Part shown: piece by piece, positions 54,332 to 63,894 of the stretch
How positions within the stretch are numbered: the first letter of the stretch is position 1
Layout: the number at the start of each line of letters is the position of its first letter
Source of the DNA: Pseudomonas sp. TNT3
Lineage (GTDB): Bacteria; Pseudomonadota; Gammaproteobacteria; Pseudomonadales; Pseudomonadaceae
Assembly: GCF_010095445.2 (NCBI RefSeq)
Contig: NZ_WFGV02000005.1
Span: 1 to 64,000 of the forward strand
Length of the DNA: 64,000 nt
Direction of reading: 5' to 3'
Notes under the pieces: generated by a model
Databases searched by the model: none
Seen by the model: the letters and a program-made list of their open reading frames with translations, nothing else
Told to the model about the DNA's origin: nothing
Position numbers and translations under genes: made by a program

Positions 54332-55612
54332 ATGAATGATCAGGCCAATAGCGTCGACGAACGCTATGTAACGGCGAAACCGACCAGCCTCGAAGGCTGG
54401 AATCGCCATGACACCACCTGGATGCTGGGCCTGTTCGGCACTGCAATCGGTGCAGGCACGTTGTTTTTGCCCATCAACGCAGGGCTGGGCGGTTTTTGGC
54501 CGTTGCTGGTGCTTGCGGTGCTGGCGTTCCCGATGACGTTTTATGCGCACCGTGGCCTGACCCGCTTCGTGTTGTCCGGGCGTGAAGGTGCCGACATCAC
54601 CGAAGTGGTTGAAGAGCACTTCGGGATCAAGGCTGGCGCGCTGATTACATTGCTGTACTTCTTCGCGATCTTCCCGATCCTGCTGATCTACAGCGTGGCC
54701 CTGACCAATACCGTGGGCAGTTTCCTCGAGCATCAGCTGCACATCATGCCGCCACCGCGCGCCGTGTTGTCGTTGGTGTTGATTCTTGGCCTGTTGGCCG
54801 TGGTGCGCTGCGGTGAGCAGGTTATCGTCAAGGCGATGAGCCTGATGGTCTATCCGTTCATCGTTGCGTTGCTGTTTCTGGCAGTGTTCCTGATTCCGCA
54901 CTGGAATGGCGGCATCCTGGCCACCGCGTCGACGCTTCCCGAGCCGTCGGCGCTGTTGCACACGCTGTGGCTAGCCATTCCAGTGATGGTGTTCTCGTTC
55001 AACCATTCGCCGATCATCTCGGCGTTCGCGGTGGATCAGAAACGTCGCTACGGTGCGCATGCCGAAGAGCGCAGCTCGCAGATCCTGTCGCGCGCCCACG
55101 CGCTGATGGTGGTCATGGTGCTGTTCTTCGTCTTCAGCTGTGTGTTGACCTTGTCACCGGCGCAGTTGGCAGAAGCGAAGGCGCAGAACCTGTCGATCCT
55201 TTCGTATCTGGCTAACCATTTCAGCAATCCGACCATCGCCTTTGCGGCGCCGTTGATTGCCTTTGTGGCGATTTCGAAGTCGTTCCTGGGGCATTACATC
55301 GGTGCCAGTGAAGGTCTCAAGGGCCTGATCGCGAAAAGCGGCAAGCGTCCGGCGCCCAAGACCCTGGATCGCATGACGGCGGCGTTCATGTTGATCGTGT
55401 GCTGGATCGTTGCGACGCTCAATCCAAGTATTTTGGGCATGATCGAAACCCTTGGCGGACCGATCATTGCGGCGATTCTGTTCCTGATGCCGATGTACGC
55501 GATCCGCAAGGTTCCGGCGATGGCGCGGTACCGTGGGCAGGCTTCCAATGTGTTCGTGACGGCGGTAGGTCTGGTGGCGATTTCGGCGTTGATTTATTCG
55601 TTGAGTGCGTGA
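54332..55612 (+). CDS. Amino acid transporter, HAAAP family (SdaC-like)
   Basis: This 426-residue membrane protein has about 11 helices and the HAAAP start (WMLGLFGTAIGAGTLFLPINAGLGG) found in serine and threonine carriers such as SdaC. The start at 54332 has GGAG about 9 bases upstream. A strong terminator follows the gene. Substrate preference (serine is most likely) is inferred from family resemblance. Confidence 0.85.
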   Translation: MNDQANSVDERYVTAKPTSLEGWNRHDTTWMLGLFGTAIGAGTLFLPINAGLGGFWPLLVLAVLAFPMTFYAHRGLTRFVLSGREGADITEVVEEHFGIKAGALITLLYFFAIFPILLIYSVALTNTVGSFLEHQLHIMPPPRAVLSLVLILGLLAVVRCGEQVIVKAMSLMVYPFIVALLFLAVFLIPHWNGGILATASTLPEPSALLHTLWLAIPVMVFSFNHSPIISAFAVDQKRRYGAHAEERSSQILSRAHALMVVMVLFFVFSCVLTLSPAQLAEAKAQNLSILSYLANHFSNPTIAFAAPLIAFVAISKSFLGHYIGASEGLKGLIAKSGKRPAPKTLDRMTAAFMLIVCWIVATLNPSILGMIETLGGPIIAAILFLMPMYAIRKVPAMARYRGQASNVFVTAVGLVAISALIYSLSA

Positions 55613-55656
55613 TCGCCCGGCCTGCTCGCGCAGTGCCTGAATGACAGTTACAGTGG

Positions 55657-55689
55657 CCGCTGCAGGCGTTACCTGCAGCGGTTTTTTTT
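55657..55689 (+). terminator. Rho-independent terminator after the amino acid transporter
   Basis: CCGCTGCAGG and CCTGCAGCGG form a perfect 10-bp stem with loop CGTTA, followed by eight T. Confidence 0.92.
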
Positions 55690-55706
55690 CGCCTGGAGAC
55701 AGCGGA

Positions 55707-57359
55707 TTGCCCAGTGCCAAAGCCTCAAATTCTACCGAACAGCCCAACCGTTGGCGGGACCTGTTGGCCGGGTTGTCGATTGCCGGCCTGCTGCTGCCGG
55801 AAGCGGTCGCGTATTCGAGTATCGCCGCGCTGGCCCCCCAGGCTGGAGTGATCGCGCTGTTTGCCGGTTTGCTCTGTTATGGCGTGTTCGGTACCAGCCG
55901 ATTTGCCATTGTCTCGGCGACTTCCTCCTCTGCGGCGGTGTTGGCTGCTGCCACCGCGACGCTGGCCGACGGTGATCCGCAACTGCGCTCAACCCTGGCC
56001 GTAGGCCTGGTGCTGATGACGGGCGCGTTTTTCCTGCTCGCGGGGCTGTTCAAGTTGGGGAGCGTGACATCCTTCATCGCCAAACCGGTACTGCGCGGCT
56101 TTGCCTTTGGCCTGGCCCTGACCATCATCTTGAAGCAGGTTGCCAACGTGGTTGGCGTGCACCTGACCGAAACCAATCTGGTGCGGTTTCTGCCGCAATT
56201 GCTGGAACAACTGCCGCAATGGAACTGGGTGGCGGCAGCGGTGGGCGCCGTGGCATTGGCCTTGTTGTGTCTGTTCGCGCGCTTTCGGCGCCTGCCGGGC
56301 GGGTTGCTGGTGGTGGTGATCGGTATCATGGCGGGGCAGTGGCTGAACCTGTCGGCCTATGGGGTGAAGCTGATCGGTGTCATCGACCTGAGCCTGGATG
56401 TGCCCACCTGGCCGGCGTTGCCATTCACCGACTGGCTGCGGCTGGGCGAGTTGGCGTTTGCCATGGTGATGATCCTGTACGCCGAGTCCTTTGGTTCGAT
56501 CAGTTCGTATGCACTCAAACACGGGGATCGCGTCACGTCGAACCGCGATCTGCTGGCCCTGGGTGCCTCCAATCTGCTGTCGGGCCTGTTTCACGGCATG
56601 CCGGCGGGAGCCGGGTATTCGGCGACGTCGGCCAATGAAGCCGCGGGCGCCACTTCACGCCTGGCCGGTGGAGTGGCAGCGATGGTGGTATTGCTGATTC
56701 TCTTGACCGTGCTGCCCTACATTGCCCTGACCCCGGAGCCCATTCTCGCTGCCATCGTCATTCATGCCTTGGGCCGTGGTTTGAGCCTGCAACCGTTGGG
56801 GCGGTATTTCATTTGGCGCCGTGATCGAGTGCTGGTGATCTGTGCCGTCGGCGCGGTGCTGGTCCTGGGTGTGCTGGACGGCTTGCTGGTGTCGGTGGCA
56901 ATCAGTGTGTTGCTGATGCTCAAGCAGCTGTCGGCTGCGGATATCCAGGTGCTCGGCCGCATCGATGACGGACACGATTTTGTCGATGTGCAGCGCCATC
57001 CTGCGGCTGTAACGGAACCCGGTGTGCTGATTGTCAGGCCGAGTGAGGCGTTGTTTTTTGCTAACGTCGAACGGATTCTGGGCGGCGCTTTGCACTTGAT
57101 CCGGCATTCGCAGACGCCGATTCACACGGTGATTTTAAGTCTGGAGGAGTCGCCGGACCTTGATGGCACCAGTATTGAAGCGTTGCAGGAGTTTTTTCGA
57201 CGCGTGCATGGCGAAGGTAAACGGCTGGTGTTGGCCCGTCTCAAGTATCGCGCGCAAATCGCGCTGACTGAGTTGCCGGAGGTAGAGGCTAACAGCGTGG
57301 TGCTGAGTGGATTGAGCGTGGATGGGGCGGTTCAGCAGGCCTTGAGGCTGAACACTTGA
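55707..57359 (+). CDS. SulP-family anion transporter
   Basis: This protein of about 550 residues has the sulfate permease fold: transmembrane half (about 20-410; LLAGLSIAGLLLPEAVAYS; AGYSATSANEAAG) and a C-terminal STAS domain (about 440-545; SLEESPDLDGTSIEALQEFF). The start was placed at TTG 55707, which has GGAG 9 bases upstream, because the upstream in-frame ATG lies in front of the preceding terminator. It may carry sulfate, bicarbonate or another anion. Confidence 0.88.
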   Translation: MPSAKASNSTEQPNRWRDLLAGLSIAGLLLPEAVAYSSIAALAPQAGVIALFAGLLCYGVFGTSRFAIVSATSSSAAVLAAATATLADGDPQLRSTLAVGLVLMTGAFFLLAGLFKLGSVTSFIAKPVLRGFAFGLALTIILKQVANVVGVHLTETNLVRFLPQLLEQLPQWNWVAAAVGAVALALLCLFARFRRLPGGLLVVVIGIMAGQWLNLSAYGVKLIGVIDLSLDVPTWPALPFTDWLRLGELAFAMVMILYAESFGSISSYALKHGDRVTSNRDLLALGASNLLSGLFHGMPAGAGYSATSANEAAGATSRLAGGVAAMVVLLILLTVLPYIALTPEPILAAIVIHALGRGLSLQPLGRYFIWRRDRVLVICAVGAVLVLGVLDGLLVSVAISVLLMLKQLSAADIQVLGRIDDGHDFVDVQRHPAAVTEPGVLIVRPSEALFFANVERILGGALHLIRHSQTPIHTVILSLEESPDLDGTSIEALQEFFRRVHGEGKRLVLARLKYRAQIALTELPEVEANSVVLSGLSVDGAVQQALRLNT

Positions 57360-57421
57360 CCTAACGTGAGAGTGAGGCTGTTTGCGACAGTGTGACTGCT
57401 GGCCATGTACCCACTGACATA

Positions 57422-57521
57422 CCGCTATCGCGGGCTAGCCCGGCTCCCACAGTGACTGCGTTCGAGCACTGCATCTAGACACACCACAAACCCTGTGGGA
57501 ACCGGGCTTGCCCGCGATGAG
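57422..57521. repeat. REP-like palindrome pair, family C
   Basis: CGCTATCGCGGGCTAGCCCGGCTCCCACAG faces CTGTGGGAACCGGGCTTGCCCGCGATG. It lies in the 245-base gap between convergent SulP and acnB genes. Confidence 0.85.
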
Positions 57522-57551
57522 GCCAGTACTATAAGGACCTTTCTTACACAC

Positions 57552-57590
57552 AAAAAAACGCCGCCCATCTCACGATGGGCGGCGTTTTTT
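57552..57590 (-). terminator. Two-way Rho-independent terminator after acnB
   Basis: AACGCCGCCCATC and GATGGGCGGCGTT form a perfect 13-bp stem with a 4-base loop, flanked by A and T runs on both sides. It lies 14 bases past the acnB stop and could also end transcripts from the SulP side. Confidence 0.93.
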
Positions 57591-57604
57591 ATTGCTGTGT
57601 AACG

Positions 57605-60214
57605 TTAGGCTTGAACGACCGGGATGTTGGCGTTCGCTGCAGCTTCACGGAACTCGGCGATCTGGTCGAAGGACAGGTAGCGGTATACATCAGCCGCCAT
57701 GCTGTCGATCTGGCCAGCGTATTCCATGTATTCCTCGACGGTCGGCAGGCGACCCAGGATGGAAGCAACAGACGCCAGCTCAGCCGAAGCCAGGTAGACG
57801 TTTGCGCCGTCACCCAGACGGTTCGGGAAGTTACGGGTCGACGTGGAGACTACAGTCGAGTTCGGCTCTACACGTGCCTGGTTACCCATGCACAGCGAGC
57901 AGCCCGGCATTTCCATGCGCGCGCCGGCCTTGCCGTAGATGCCGTAGTAGCCTTCTTCGGTCAGCTGGTGAGCGTCCATCTTGGTCGGAGGCGAGAGCCA
58001 CAGACGAGTTGGCAGTTGACCCTTGACCTGCTCCAGCAACTTGCCGGCAGCGCGGAAGTGACCGATGTTGGTCATGCACGAACCGATGAATACTTCGTCG
58101 ATCTTCTCGCCAGCAACGCTGGAGAGCAGACGGGCGTCGTCCGGATCGTTTGGCGCGCAGAGCACAGGCTCCTTGATGTCGGCCAGGTCGATTTCGATGA
58201 TTTCAGCGTATTCGGCGTCAGCATCGGCAACCATCAGCTCAGGGTTGGCAACCCAGGCTTCCATCGCTTGAGCGCGACGTTCCAGAGTACGTGCATCGCC
58301 GTAGCCTTCGCCGATCATCCAGCGCAGCAGGGTGATATTGGAGTTCAGGTACTCGGTGATCGACTCTTTCGACAGCTTGATGGTGCAACCGGCAGCCGAA
58401 CGTTCAGCCGAGGCGTCGGACAGCTCGAAAGCCTGTTCGATGCTCAGGTTGTCCAGGCCTTCGATTTCCAGAATGCGGCCGGAGAAGGCGTTCTTCTTGC
58501 CTTTCTTCTCGACGGTCAGCAGGCCAGCCTGGATCGCGAAGTAAGGAATGGCATGAACCAGGTCACGCAGGGTGACGCCCGGTTGCATTTTGCCTTTGAA
58601 GCGCACCAGGATCGATTCCGGCATGTCCAGCGGCATAACGCCAGTGGCTGCGGCGAACGCGACCAGACCGGAACCGGCCGGGAACGAAATGCCCATCGGG
58701 AAACGGGTGTGGGAGTCACCACCGGTACCGACGGTGTCCGGCAGCAGCATGCGGTTCAGCCAGCTGTGGATGATGCCGTCGCCCGGACGCAGGGAAACGC
58801 CGCCGCGGGTCATGATGAAGTCAGGCAGGGTGTGGTGGGTAGTCACGTCGATCGGCTTTGGATAGGCCGCGGTGTGGCAGAAGGACTGCATCACCAGATC
58901 GGTCGAGAAGCCCAGGCATGCCAGGTCTTTCAGTTCGTCACGGGTCATTGGACCGGTGGTGTCCTGGGAACCGACGGTGGTCATCTTCGGTTCGCAGTAG
59001 GTGCCAGGACGAACGCCTTTGCCTTCTGGCAGACCGCACGCCTTGCCGACCATTTTCTGTGCCAGGGTGAAGCCCTTGCCAGTGTCGACAGGTGCTTCAG
59101 GCAGCTTGAACAGGTCGGTAGGGCCCAGGCCCAGTTCGGCACGAGCCTTGTCGGTCAGACCGCGACCGATGATCAGCGGGATACGGCCGCCAGCACGGAC
59201 TTCGTCCAAAAGAACCGGAGTCTTCATCTGGAAGGTGGTCAGGACTTCGTCGGTGCCGTGTTTGCAGACTTTGCCAGCATGTGGGTACAGGTCGATCACG
59301 TCGCCCATGTTCATGTTGGTAACGTCGAATTCGATTGGCAGTGCGCCAGCATCTTCCATGGTGTTGTAGAAGATCGGAGCGATTTTGCTGCCGAAGCAGA
59401 AACCGCCAGCACGCTTGTTCGGCACGAAAGGAACGTCGTCGCCGAAGAACCACAGCACCGAGTTGGTGGCCGATTTACGTGAAGAACCGGTACCGACCAC
59501 GTCACCGACGTAGGCGATCGGGAAGCCGGAGTTACGCATTTCTTCGATTTGCTTCATCGGGCCGGTGACGCCTTGGACGTCAGGCACGATGCCTTCACGG
59601 GCCATTTTCAGCATGGCCAGGGCGTGCAGCGGGATGTCCGGGCGGGACCAGGCGTCCGGGGCAGGGGACAGGTCGTCGGTGTTGGTTTCGCCGGTGACCT
59701 TGAACACGCGCAGGCTGATCTTGTCGGCCAGTACAGGGCGGTTCTTGAACCACTCGCCGTCAGCCCAGGATTGCAGCACGGCCTTGGCGTGAACGTTGCC
59801 GTTCTTGGCTTTTTCCGCGACGTCGTGGAATGCGTCGAACATCAGCAGGGTGTGCTTGAGTTCTTTGGCGGCTACGGGTGCCAGTTCGGCATCTTCCAGC
59901 AGATCAACCAGGGTCACGATGTTGTAGCCGCCTTGCATGGTGCCGAGCAGTTCAACAGCGCGTTTCTTGTCAATCAGAGGGGAGGAGACTTCGCCTTTGG
60001 CGAGGGCGGACAGGAAGCCAGCCTTTACATAGGCTGCTTCGTCCACACCTGGCGGAACGCGATTGGTGATCAGGTCAACGAGGAAAGCTTCTTCGCCAGC
60101 CGGGGGATTTTTCAGCAGCTCGACCAGGCCGGCTGTTTGTTCGGCGTTAAGCGGCTGGGGAACGATACCCAGTGCTGCACGCTCTTCGATATGTTTGCGG
60201 TAGGCTTCAAGCAC
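57605..60214 (-). CDS. acnB: Bifunctional aconitate hydratase 2 / 2-methylisocitrate dehydratase AcnB
   Basis: This 869-residue enzyme has the AcnB order of domains: N-terminal HEAT-like repeats ([31 protein letters not shown]), the swivel domain 4 ([19 protein letters not shown]) and the catalytic domains with cluster Cys in SCMTNIGHF and [12 protein letters not shown]. It interconverts citrate and isocitrate in the TCA cycle. The GTG at 60214 gives the usual family length; the longer frame adds 16 non-conserved residues. Confidence 0.96.
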   Translation of the reverse strand: MLEAYRKHIEERAALGIVPQPLNAEQTAGLVELLKNPPAGEEAFLVDLITNRVPPGVDEAAYVKAGFLSALAKGEVSSPLIDKKRAVELLGTMQGGYNIVTLVDLLEDAELAPVAAKELKHTLLMFDAFHDVAEKAKNGNVHAKAVLQSWADGEWFKNRPVLADKISLRVFKVTGETNTDDLSPAPDAWSRPDIPLHALAMLKMAREGIVPDVQGVTGPMKQIEEMRNSGFPIAYVGDVVGTGSSRKSATNSVLWFFGDDVPFVPNKRAGGFCFGSKIAPIFYNTMEDAGALPIEFDVTNMNMGDVIDLYPHAGKVCKHGTDEVLTTFQMKTPVLLDEVRAGGRIPLIIGRGLTDKARAELGLGPTDLFKLPEAPVDTGKGFTLAQKMVGKACGLPEGKGVRPGTYCEPKMTTVGSQDTTGPMTRDELKDLACLGFSTDLVMQSFCHTAAYPKPIDVTTHHTLPDFIMTRGGVSLRPGDGIIHSWLNRMLLPDTVGTGGDSHTRFPMGISFPAGSGLVAFAAATGVMPLDMPESILVRFKGKMQPGVTLRDLVHAIPYFAIQAGLLTVEKKGKKNAFSGRILEIEGLDNLSIEQAFELSDASAERSAAGCTIKLSKESITEYLNSNITLLRWMIGEGYGDARTLERRAQAMEAWVANPELMVADADAEYAEIIEIDLADIKEPVLCAPNDPDDARLLSSVAGEKIDEVFIGSCMTNIGHFRAAGKLLEQVKGQLPTRLWLSPPTKMDAHQLTEEGYYGIYGKAGARMEMPGCSLCMGNQARVEPNSTVVSTSTRNFPNRLGDGANVYLASAELASVASILGRLPTVEEYMEYAGQIDSMAADVYRYLSFDQIAEFREAAANANIPVVQA

Positions 60215-60725
60215 AGTTATTACCCTCATCAGTGGTCCCAAATGGGTGTCCGGGACGCTCATCCCGAAATTGTCGTACTCATGCGCTGCGTGGCGTTGTG
60301 GGCCACTTAGCCAGAATTACCGACAATTCCTTACAGAAGCTGCTTTCAAAGTTTTACGCCTGCAGAACGGGGAGCTGATGAGGGTTGGCGTTGGGCTTTT
60401 CCCCGCTGGAAAAACCCTTCGCCAACACCGCTCTGAAGGAACGACTGTGCTCGTGACGCTTTGAAAACAGCTTCTAACGGACATTGGCGCCTTAAAAGGC
60501 TGGCTGATTCTACGGCAAAAAAAATTTAAAGGTAAGTCGGTCCCTATTGGACTTTGGTGGAGAATTGCATTGCCGGGGGACCAGGTGTGAAGCAGGGCGC
60601 GAGCAGCGGTTGCTGCGCGTGGCGAAATCCAGTCGACCCAAAGGCCCTCAACGTTGAGGGGTGATCAATGTGGGACAAAGGGCTAACATGCCGATCTGTC
60701 CTGCTTTCCCGTGCTCTCCTTACCT
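60215..60725. promoter_or_regulatory. acnB upstream region with long-range inverted repeat
   Basis: No gene was found in these 511 bases, which lie between acnB (minus) and the DUF1289 gene (plus). AGAAGCTGCTTTCAAAG (60335-60351) and CTTTGAAAACAGCTTCT (60459-60475) match in reverse complement at 16 of 17 bases. Between them GAGGGTTGGCGTTGGG and CCCTTCGCCAACACC can also pair. An RNA across 60335-60475 could fold into a long stem, as an acnB leader or a separate small RNA. An A-rich patch at 60517-60530 may hold promoter elements. Confidence 0.45.
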
Positions 60726-61196
60726 ATGCCCAATCAGACCATCAAGACCCCCTGCGTCGGCCTCTGCTCCACTGTTTACGGTGATCTGGTGTGCCGTGGC
60801 TGCAAGCGTTTCCACCATGAAGTGATCAACTGGAATGGTTACAACGAGGAGGAAAAGCGCGCCGTGTGGTTGCGACTGGAACAGCTGTTGTCCCAGGTGA
60901 TGGCCAGTAAGCTGGAAGTTTTCGATCCCCAGCGCCTGCGTGTGCAGCTGGAACAACGCAAGATCCGCTTTGTGCCGCACCAGTCGGAATACTGCTGGGC
61001 CTATCAGCTCATCGCGCGGGGCGCGCGGGTGATCAACAACCTGGAAGCCTACGGGATGGTGTTGATGCCGGAGTTTCGGGACTGGAACCTGCCGGAATTG
61101 AGAGACGCGATTGATCGCGAGTTCTTCTTGCTCTCCGAGGCGCATTACCAGCGCTACATTGCGCCGGGTTTTCTCAAGGATGCCTTTGGCGGCTGA
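60726..61196 (+). CDS. DUF1289 domain protein
   Basis: This 156-residue protein begins with the DUF1289 motif KTPCVGLCSTVYGDLVCRGCKRFHHEVINW, in which four Cys may bind a metal or Fe-S cluster, followed by a helical region (EEEKRAVWLRLEQLLSQVMA). The rest of the protein (about 75-156) is longer than the minimal family. Function is unknown. The start at 60726 was preferred over a poor upstream start. Confidence 0.82.
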   Translation: MPNQTIKTPCVGLCSTVYGDLVCRGCKRFHHEVINWNGYNEEEKRAVWLRLEQLLSQVMASKLEVFDPQRLRVQLEQRKIRFVPHQSEYCWAYQLIARGARVINNLEAYGMVLMPEFRDWNLPELRDAIDREFFLLSEAHYQRYIAPGFLKDAFGG

Positions 61197-61205
61197 GTTT
61201 TAAAG

Positions 61206-61286
61206 TCAAAAGATCGCAGCCTTCGGCAGCTCAGTGGATTGCGTTTTACCTGTAGGAGCTGCCGAAGGCTGCGATCTTTTGATCTT
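61206..61286. repeat. REP-like palindrome, family D
   Basis: TCAAAAGATCGCAGCCTTCG faces CGAAGGCTGCGATCTTTTGA, a perfect 20-base arm pair, with GGCAGCTC/GAGCTGCC extending inwards. It sits between convergent genes. Confidence 0.88.
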
Positions 61287-61294
61287 GCTTTGCG

Positions 61295-62158
61295 TTAATG
61301 GTGAGTCACGATCTCTTCCAGATGATCCATGATCCCCTCCGGCTTCAGCACCAGCACATCACTCTCCACCGCATCCAGCACCACCTCCGCCGTATTCCCG
61401 ATCAGCGCCCCGGACAACCCGGACCGCGCCACCGTACCAATCACCGTCACCGCCGCGTGCAGCTTGTGCGCCATGAACGGAATCAGTACATCCGCCGGGC
61501 CTTCCTCGATATGCAAGTGACTGTCGTCGATATCGAACTCGGCCTGGAACGCCTTGCACTGTTCGCGGTAACGCGCCTCGATGGTTTCACTGAGTTGGAA
61601 TGTCGGGTCGGCCGAGGACAGCATCGGCGACGGATGGGCACTGATCACGTGTAGATGCGCGTGGGCCAGGCTGGCGATGTCGTACCCGTAATCAATGATG
61701 GTGGAGTGCAGTTGGCGGTGTTCGCCATCGGTATTGCCAACATCGACGGCGGCCAGAATAACCCCGTCTTTCCACGGTTTCGCGGTTTTCACCAGCAGCA
61801 CCGGGCTCGGGCAGTGACGCAGCAGTTTCCAGTCCGCCGGTGTCAGCAGGGCCTTTTTCAATGGGCTGTCGGGGAAATGTTGCTTGATTACCAGCCCGCA
61901 ACCTTCCGCCTGCTGCACATCAACGATGGTTTCGTGCAGGCTTTCATTCCAGGCCTGCTCGGTGGTGACGCTATAGCCGTCCTCCAGCAGCGCGGCTTTG
62001 AGCACGCCCAGCATGCCGCTGTGGTCGTGCTTGCGATCGCACACCAGAAGGTGCAAATGGGCCTGGGTCACGCCGGCAATCAATTTGGCGCGTTTGAGCG
62101 CCAGGCTTTCCGAGTGTTCGGGCTCGATGACCACCAGAATGCTACGAATGGCTTGCAT
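61295..62158 (-). CDS. Tandem-domain universal stress protein (UspE-like)
   Basis: This 287-residue protein has two Usp domains (about 1-138 and 148-280). The second ends with the nucleotide-binding pattern GTVARSGLSGALIGNTAEVVL, close to the ATP-binding Usp motif. The start at 62158 has GGAG about 9 bases before it. Its likely role is in stress survival; targets are unknown. Confidence 0.87.
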   Translation of the reverse strand: MQAIRSILVVIEPEHSESLALKRAKLIAGVTQAHLHLLVCDRKHDHSGMLGVLKAALLEDGYSVTTEQAWNESLHETIVDVQQAEGCGLVIKQHFPDSPLKKALLTPADWKLLRHCPSPVLLVKTAKPWKDGVILAAVDVGNTDGEHRQLHSTIIDYGYDIASLAHAHLHVISAHPSPMLSSADPTFQLSETIEARYREQCKAFQAEFDIDDSHLHIEEGPADVLIPFMAHKLHAAVTVIGTVARSGLSGALIGNTAEVVLDAVESDVLVLKPEGIMDHLEEIVTHH

Positions 62159-62318
62159 GTTCGGGATCTCCAGGAAGTAAAAAATACTGCGTGGGACAAC
62201 TATAGTTGCTGGTCGCGAGTTCGGGACTTGATGCATATCAACGGTTAGCGACTGGTGGTCTGCGGGCAGGCCGGTATAATCGGCGCCCTTCGTTTTGAAC
62301 CTTCTATCCGTGAGCCCC

Positions 62319-62927
62319 ATGATCCTTCCCGAAATTCACGAGTTCCTCGGCTGCCGCACTCCCGACGGCTGGGTCCAGGCCGCGCTGGCCGATCAGGACA
62401 CGCTGCTGATCGACCACAAGAACTGCGAATTCAAAGCCGCGAGTACGGCGTTGAGTCTGATCGCCAAGTACCACTCCCATGTCGATCTGATCAACCTCAT
62501 GTCACGCCTGGCCCGGGAAGAGCTGGTGCATCACGAACAGGTCATGCGCCTGATGAAAAAACGCAAGATCGAACTCCGTCAATTGTCCGCCGGGCGCTAC
62601 GCGTCAGGCCTGCGCAAAGTAGTACGTAGTCACGAGCCGGTGAAGCTGGTCGATACGCTGGTGGTCGGCGCGTTCATCGAGGCGCGCAGCTGCGAGCGTT
62701 TCGAGGCGTTGGTACCGCATCTGGATGAAGAACTGGGCAAATTCTACTTTGGTCTGCTGAAAAGCGAGGCCCGGCATTTCCAGGGTTACCTGAAGCTGGC
62801 CTACCAGTACGGGGACGCCAAGGACATCGCGCAGGTGATCGACAGGGTTCGTGCCGCCGAGCAAGAGCTGATTGAATCCCCCGACGTCGAGTTTCGGTTT
62901 CACAGTGGCGTGCCAGTAGCCGCTTGA
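62319..62927 (+). CDS. miaE: tRNA-(ms2io6A)-hydroxylase MiaE
   Basis: This 202-residue ferritin-like di-iron protein has the metal-ligand segments EELVHHEQVM, EARSCERFEAL and SEARHFQGY. It hydroxylates the isopentenyl group of 2-methylthio-N6-isopentenyladenosine in tRNA. It is divergent from the stress protein gene, with a 160-base spacer. Confidence 0.92.
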   Translation: MILPEIHEFLGCRTPDGWVQAALADQDTLLIDHKNCEFKAASTALSLIAKYHSHVDLINLMSRLAREELVHHEQVMRLMKKRKIELRQLSAGRYASGLRKVVRSHEPVKLVDTLVVGAFIEARSCERFEALVPHLDEELGKFYFGLLKSEARHFQGYLKLAYQYGDAKDIAQVIDRVRAAEQELIESPDVEFRFHSGVPVAA

Positions 62928-62955
62928 GTTGCAGGAACAATATTCGCGAGCGCGT

Positions 62956-63444
62956 CTAGCCGCTCAGGCCCAGGCGGGTGTGCCAGTCGGCGATGGATTC
63001 TTCAGGGTAGACATCGAACTGCTGATCCCCCGGTGTTGATTCAACCTCGACCCACGGCGCCTTCGAACCAAGCATCAGGTGCGTGTGTTCCGGTGGCACC
63101 GGCAGCGGGGTGTCGATGGCGGACGCAAACGGGTGAATCAAGGTCGGCCATTCAGGGCTGAACAGCCATAAGCCGGAACCGCAGAGGGAACAGAAATGCC
63201 GCTCGGCGGTGCTTCTATGGGCACGTTTGTCGCCGTCCTCCTTGAGTCGTGCATGGTAAATCGTGATGTGTTTGCGCCCACGCACGTTGAGGCTGTCGGC
63301 ATCGCCGCTGATATTGATCGCATAACCACCGCCACCTTGGGTCTTGCGGCAAATCGAGCAATAGCAGCGCTGATAAGGGTAAGGGTGGACGCTGGTCAAA
63401 CTGAACGACACGGCGCCGCAGTGGCAGGAACCTTCGAGCTGCAT
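62956..63444 (-). CDS. GFA-family zinc protein
   Basis: This 162-residue protein has the GFA (glutathione-dependent formaldehyde-activating-like) Zn sites: SCHCGAVSF, CYCSICRKTQGGG and FCSLCGSGLW. The family's true reaction is unknown for most members. The start at 63444 begins MQLEGSCHCGAV, with a GGAGG just upstream. Confidence 0.87.
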   Translation of the reverse strand: MQLEGSCHCGAVSFSLTSVHPYPYQRCYCSICRKTQGGGGYAINISGDADSLNVRGRKHITIYHARLKEDGDKRAHRSTAERHFCSLCGSGLWLFSPEWPTLIHPFASAIDTPLPVPPEHTHLMLGSKAPWVEVESTPGDQQFDVYPEESIADWHTRLGLSG

Positions 63445-63489
63445 GGAAACCTCCGGTAGTTCTTCAACTCACCGGGACAGCTTAGACCC

Positions 63490-63894
63490 TCAGCGCTCCT
63501 CGACCGGCACCAGAATCGCGTCGCCCGTCGGCACCAGTTTCAATTGATCACCGGTTTGTGCGAACAGCTCGGCGCGAGCGAACACCTGCTTCTTTCCAGC
63601 CTTCACCACCCGGCCCCGGGCGATGAACACTTCGCCGATGGCAGGCGCCAGGCAATTGACCGAAAAATGCGAAGCCAGCACGCTGCCCGCCACCGTTCCT
63701 GCTGCAAAACCACAGGCCGTGTCGAGCAAGCCGCCGATCAGGCCCGCGTGGAGGAACCCTGAATATTGCGCCATGTCCGCTTCGCGAAAGGCCATGGTCA
63801 GTTCCACTTCACCGCTCTGCGCACGGGTGACTTCCAGCCCGGCCCAACGATTGAACGCTGAGGTTGAGTTGATCTGTTTGAGCGTGTTCAGCAT
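63490..63894 (-). CDS. PaaI-family hotdog thioesterase
   Basis: This 134-residue protein has the hotdog-fold motif GFLHAGLIGGLLDTACGFAAG, with the catalytic Asp in LLDTA, and SVNCLAPAIGE. It should hydrolyse an acyl- or aryl-CoA. The start at 63894 has GGAGGG about 7 bases upstream. The last 79 bases of the window, upstream of it, hold no visible gene. Confidence 0.85.
   Translation of the reverse strand: MLNTLKQINSTSAFNRWAGLEVTRAQSGEVELTMAFREADMAQYSGFLHAGLIGGLLDTACGFAAGTVAGSVLASHFSVNCLAPAIGEVFIARGRVVKAGKKQVFARAELFAQTGDQLKLVPTGDAILVPVEER

Noticed and set aside
57575..59482. 635-codon open frame on the strand opposite acnB
   Set aside because: acnB matches its family over full length; the opposite frame is a shadow frame and starts inside the acnB terminator region.
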